64,000 bases of DNA from Zygnema cylindricum (Eukaryota > Streptophyta > Zygnematophyceae > Zygnematales > Zygnemataceae), in assembly GCA_037447655.1 (NCBI GenBank), contig JBBHKE010002016.1, forward strand, positions 1-64,000, given 5' to 3'. A model generated the notes under the pieces. That model was not told the DNA's origin. It ran no database searches and worked only from the letters and a program-made list of their open reading frames with translations. A program made the translations under genes and the position numbers. Shown piece by piece: positions 59,553 through 64,000 of this stretch (its first letter is position 1; the number at the start of each line of letters is the position of its first letter).

Positions 59553-62500
59553 AATGAAAATAAATGGAGTAGTAAAGGAAATTCAGTTTAAAGATGATGA
59601 AAATGTGAGTGATTACAATGAATAGGTTCAAGGTAAAACACACAAACTATATTTTACAAAAATTGCCACCTTTAGGGGAGGAAAGGTACTAAATCTAGTT
59701 CACAGTGATATATGGGGACAAGCTAGAGTCTCATCGACTAGAGGAAAAAGGTATATGTTAACTATCACAGATGACTGGTCTAGGTCTCCACGGGTATATT
59801 TTCTTAAGTTGAAGTCTAAACCAGCAAAATACTTTAAATCATATAAGGCATTGTGTGAAAAACTCCACATAATATCTATAAAAAGAGTAAAAAGTGATAA
59901 TAGAGAGTAACATACCTCTAACCAGTTTGAGGAATAAATGAAAACTGAAAAAAATCACCATCAAAAAACTGTTCCAAACAATCTTGAGCAGAATGTTTTA
60001 TCGGAATGATTAAATATAACTTTAAAAGATAGTGTCACTAGCATGCTGATAAGAGAATAGGAGCATGCTGACTAATAAGAGAATAAGAGCATGCTGACTG
60101 ATAAGAGAATAGGAATAGGACGACAATTTTGGGTAGAGGCCGTGAATTGTGCTAACTACCTCAAAAATTATAGTTCTTGCAATAGCTATTAAAGAGGCAG
60201 TTTGAGGAATATATGAAATTAAAAAGAATTGAGTATCACAAAATAGTTCCAAACAATCTTAAACAAAATGGTGTAAGTGAAAGATTAAATAGAACTTCAA
60301 GAGATAGTGCCAATAGCATGTTGACAGATAAGTGAATAGGACAACAAGAGAATAGGACGAAAGTTTTAGGGAGAGGTCATGAACTATACTAACTGCCTCA
60401 CAAATAAAGTTCTTACAACAGCTATTAAAGAGGAAAAGCCATATGAAAGGTGGACAGGAAGGAAGCCAAATATATCACACTTAAAGGTTTTCGAGAGTCA
60501 AACATATATATTAAATACTGATTAATGTGATTAGAAATTAGATGATAGAGGTAAGCTAAGATACTTAGTGGGATATAATTAGAATGCTAAAGAGTACAGA
60601 GTATATGATCTGAAAAATGATGATATTATTCAACAGAAGAATTTAGTAGTAATGGATGAAGGGGAATCTGCACTTCCATTCAAATACACAAGAACTGTAA
60701 AACTTGGAATTCAATCAGATGGGGAACCAAAAACAGAAATTATGACAGTGCCAATCAACAAAAAAATGCAGAAATAAATGACAAATAAAAAGAAAAGGAA
60801 TCTCTCTTGAAAGAAAAACTTCTACCACGGTCAAAAGACAGGGAAGATAAAAAGACACAGTTTTCAAAGACCAATGATAGGAAAAAATTGTGAATGACAA
60901 TCCAAGATGGCCCTCGATACCGGCGAAAAATTTTGAAGGAGGAAGAACAAGCAGTAAAAGGATTTAATGAAAACTAGCAAACAACAAGGTAACAAAACAC
61001 TCACACCAGAACGAGCCCGAAACATACTCTAAAGGAGTTAGCAATCTAGAGAGCAGCACATGGGTCACAACAATTATTGGGGAGATAGCCTCAATCATGG
61101 AAAGAAACACCTTGGAACTAGTGGACTATCCACCAAACAAAGCCGATTCGATGTAAGTGGGTCTTCAAACACAAACTTAATCTCGACAACACAATAGAGA
61201 GATATTAGGCGAGTTTAGTTGCTAAAGGATATATACAAAATGAAAGGATTGACTGCAAGGAGATTTTTGCTCCAATTGTCAGAGTTCCCTCTGTCATAAT
61301 ATTTTGTTCAGTTAGGCAACAGCGAAAAACATGGAGATACACTTGATTGACATTAAAACTGCTTTCCTCAATGGGGAACTAGACGAGGAAATCTTCATGC
61401 GACTGCTAGAGGGATTTGTGGAAGAAAGGGAAGAAAGTAAAGTTTTCAGGCTGATAAAATCTTTGTACGTACTAAAACAGGCAATGCGGCAATGGAACAA
61501 GAAGTTAGACGAATTTTAGACCAATCTAGGGTATATCATAATTAGTTCAGATTACTCAATTTATCTATTTGAGGATGGGGATGGGGTAATTTATATTTAT
61601 GTTGATGATTTGTTGGTTTTAAGTAAATCATTTGAGAAAATTAACAAATTGAAAAAAGATTGGCACATGAAAGATCTCGTGGACCAGATATATTTTGGAA
61701 ATTTAGATGGAAAATGATAAGGAAAGGGGAATCCTAAAACTAACACAAAAAAATGCATTAGAAAATATGCTGGAAAAAAATTCCAGTTGGACAAAGCCAA
61801 CAGTTGCTCCACGCTAATGGATTTGAAAAAACACTTGAAAGGAGCATAGTAGGAGGAATAGTAGTCATTGATGATGAAGATAAGGGAAATATCCCATACA
61901 AGCAGGTTGTATGAAGTTATATTTAATTCTTCAATTGTACCATGCCTGATATAGCGACAACTTTAGGAGTCTTGAGTAGGAGCCTAAATGATCTTACGAA
62001 GATAGACAGAGACGCTGCCAAGCGATTCATGAGATACTTGATAGGAACAAGGGATATATGGGTGAATTTAGGTGGGAAAAATACTAACATCACCACTTGG
62101 AGTGATGTCAGTTATAGGGATGTGTCAACGTGGCGATGCACGTGTAGATATATTTTGCAAGCCAGGTCTAGAGCTCGTGGCGATGCACGTGTGGATATCT
62201 TTTGCTAGTCAGGTTTGGAGCTTGCTGTTGGAGCAGCCAACAACAAAAGGATTTTGCTCAGTCCACTATGGAGGTTGAGTATATGGCGTATAATTATGCT
62301 ATGAAAGAATTGATCTGAGGGAAATCCTTGCTCCACGAGCTCCGATTAATGAAAATTGGTGTTGAAAGAGTCTTTTGTGACATCAGGTTGCAATTGCAAT
62401 TGGAGCATATCCAAAACATCATTTCAAATCAAAGCACATGGACATAAGATTGAGTTTTGTGAGAGAGAAATTGAGAATAAAAAATAAATCGAGAATATTG

Positions 62501-62616
62501 AACAGATGCGGAAATGGTAGCTCACATGATAACAAAACCGGTCCCTTCCCCAAAATTAATATTCTGTATGGAGAAGTGTGGTCTAAAAGAAAAAATAGAC
62601 TATAAATTAAGGCGAG
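59553..62616 (+). pseudogene. Copia element 4 integrase, RT and RNase H (degenerate)
   Basis: Continues element 4 pol: integrase core (HSDIWGQARVSS near 59703; the DNGGEY region is broken near 59895), linker, RT (61200-61700, YVDDLLVLSKS near 61600) and RNase H (TWSDVSYRD near 62097). An integrase block appears twice in tandem (about 59930-60190 and 60195-60420), and a gcatgctga..ataagagaata unit is triplicated near 60040-60110. Many stops. Confidence 0.8.
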
Positions 62617-63568
62617 TGTTAAAATGTAATTTCTAAGTTTTTTTGGTATGTCTAAGTCTTTTGGATAGGAGCTAAAATAGACAGATTCTATGGCTGCCCT
62701 TATGTAGTTAAAAAGACAGGTTAAGGCATCTGAGGACTTAGCCGCTTGCAAAAAGGTGGTGATCTGCCAAGAATTGATGCTGGACTTACAAAGTCACCGT
62801 TGGTGATATCAGTCATTCGCCGTATCCAGTAGATGTAAATGATACAGTAGACACATAAGGTTTAATTTGGAAATCAAGAGTTACTTGCGCCTATAAACCA
62901 TTTGACAAAAATATTCAGACGGGCGCACATGGAACGGACGTATTTGACGAATACACGAAATGCTCGAAACAACATTGTATCGAACGGACAGCATTCAATT
63001 TTATTTTGGGATTTGACGGGTCACGCGAGAGCCGATACGCCGCAATGGCTCTTTTGACGACTTACCCCAAAAGCACCACGAAGTGACGCGTGCCATTAAC
63101 ACAATAGACGTCAGTAAAAAAAAAAACAAAGCAATTGGTTCGGATATGGAAGGTACCACATTCTCATTGGTGTCGTACAAAGGCAGTATAGTTCATACAG
63201 AGGTTAATGTATTATTGAGTGTACATTGTGTACTGTACAGTGATTTGATTGGTAGATGGTAGATGTACTTACTAGTGAGGGGTTTCGAGTAAGGGTTTAA
63301 GACTTAGATGAATTTTGGTTGTCAATCTCTGAGTGTGCTTCTATAAAAATATGTCATCTTTGACTTGCCATAACTTACTACTAAAAGAGCAAACCTATCA
63401 ATTTTTTGTGCGTTTCTCTCTGAGATTCGGGTCCTCACAAAGGTCTATCAGAATTCTTGCGTGCCAAGATGACACATATTATGGGTGAAACACATAAGGG
63501 TTTACTTTATCCTATAGACTAGAAGTAAGTTGCATATTTTGTGTGCCAATGGAGGCCAAAGAATATCA
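62617..63568 (+). mobile_element. Copia element 4, 3' LTR
   Basis: 952 bp, TGTTAAAATG...GAATATCA. Keeps the gag start (MEAKEYQ) at its 3' end, unlike the mutated 5' LTR. A purine-rich attaaggcgag precedes it. Confidence 0.8.
62750..62835 (-). other. tRNA-like segment antisense in element 4 3' LTR
   Basis: A very degenerate copy in the expected LTR position, followed by TTTTT (rc of 62750-62754). Confidence 0.3.
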
Positions 63569-64000
63569 GAATGGCAATCGCGAAAGGTCTTCTCGCATGT
63601 CTCGATGTTAAGAAAAACAAACTTGGGAAAGTGGGGATGTTAAAATACAACTAGAAATGTGTCGTTCTGCTAAAATACATGGTGTTGGAATATGGGATGT
63701 GTCATGTCAATACGTCTTGCATGGAGGCAATAACGCTCCAAATGATAATGCAATTTATGGCACAAGTATGGAGGAAGAAAGATAAAAGTTTAGGGTGACA
63801 GGTGACAGCAGTAGAAACAAACAATTTGATGAGTATCGGGTGACACAAATATGAATGATGGAATAGATATTGATGTCGATGAGTGGAATAATTATTGTTG
63901 TTCGCTTTAGGCGATTAATTTTTCGTTTGGAATTTTTTTCTCTTCATTTTTCGCTGTATTTTAAAACATGGATATTTTGTTGAGGGTCTCACAATGGAAG
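63569..64000. other. Unassigned sequence
   Basis: After the element 4 3' LTR. No recognisable gene or repeat is visible before the window ends. Confidence 0.3.

Overview
The window looks like a transposon-saturated stretch of nuclear DNA from a green plant, probably a streptophyte; the species cannot be named from the sequence. Three things point there: a spliced minus-strand gene whose product resembles a plant-wide family of uncharacterised proteins starting MPYxPPHKR, Ty1/copia and Ty3/gypsy chromodomain retroelements, and copia primer sites that match the plant form of the initiator tRNA-Met anticodon arm. These are eukaryotic features, so operons and ribosome-binding sites do not apply.

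Layout. 1-344: a TATA box and a short ORF cut by a transposon. 342-11940: a nest. A long-armed fold-back MITE (arms 345-705 and 11574-11937) holds a degenerate chromodomain gypsy element on the minus strand (LTRs 1852-4323 and 11043-11573). That element was itself hit by a PIF/Harbinger-like element (2071-4015, TSD TTA) and by copia solo LTRs (822-1851; 2437-3574; 7968-9064, TSD ACTTA). 13569-20286: degenerate copia element 1, with a 10-N gap. 21613-23610: a 33-bp satellite that appears to have expanded inside a hAT-type element. 26286-32260: the one convincing host gene, minus strand, seven or more exons. 32312-34687: nested hAT and TA-target MITEs. 34850-36143: a copia LTR-gag fragment. 37348-37706: another hAT MITE. 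39640-40350: AT-rich satellite. 41008-41429: a broken OTU-protease reading frame. 41900-54792: copia element 2, whose 3' LTR is split by the young, nearly intact copia element 3 (47541-53978, TSD AGTGT). 55350-63568: remains of two more copia elements (5 and 4), element 4 carrying another solo LTR.

Main observations. (1) The copia LTRs share a tRNA-like segment in antisense orientation, with a B-box-like motif usually followed by a T-run, at a fixed place about 200-300 bp from the LTR start. (2) Their primer-binding site matches the anticodon arm of initiator tRNA-Met (half-tRNA priming, as known for Drosophila copia). It lies inside the gag reading frame, whose ATG is in the 5' LTR. Two unrelated copia lineages here do this in different reading frames. 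(3) The 33-bp satellite is flanked by hAT element sequence on both sides. (4) Copia element 3 is full length with LTRs about 98% identical, and one UAG separates gag from pol.

Most remaining open reading frames are shadows of transposon or satellite sequence.
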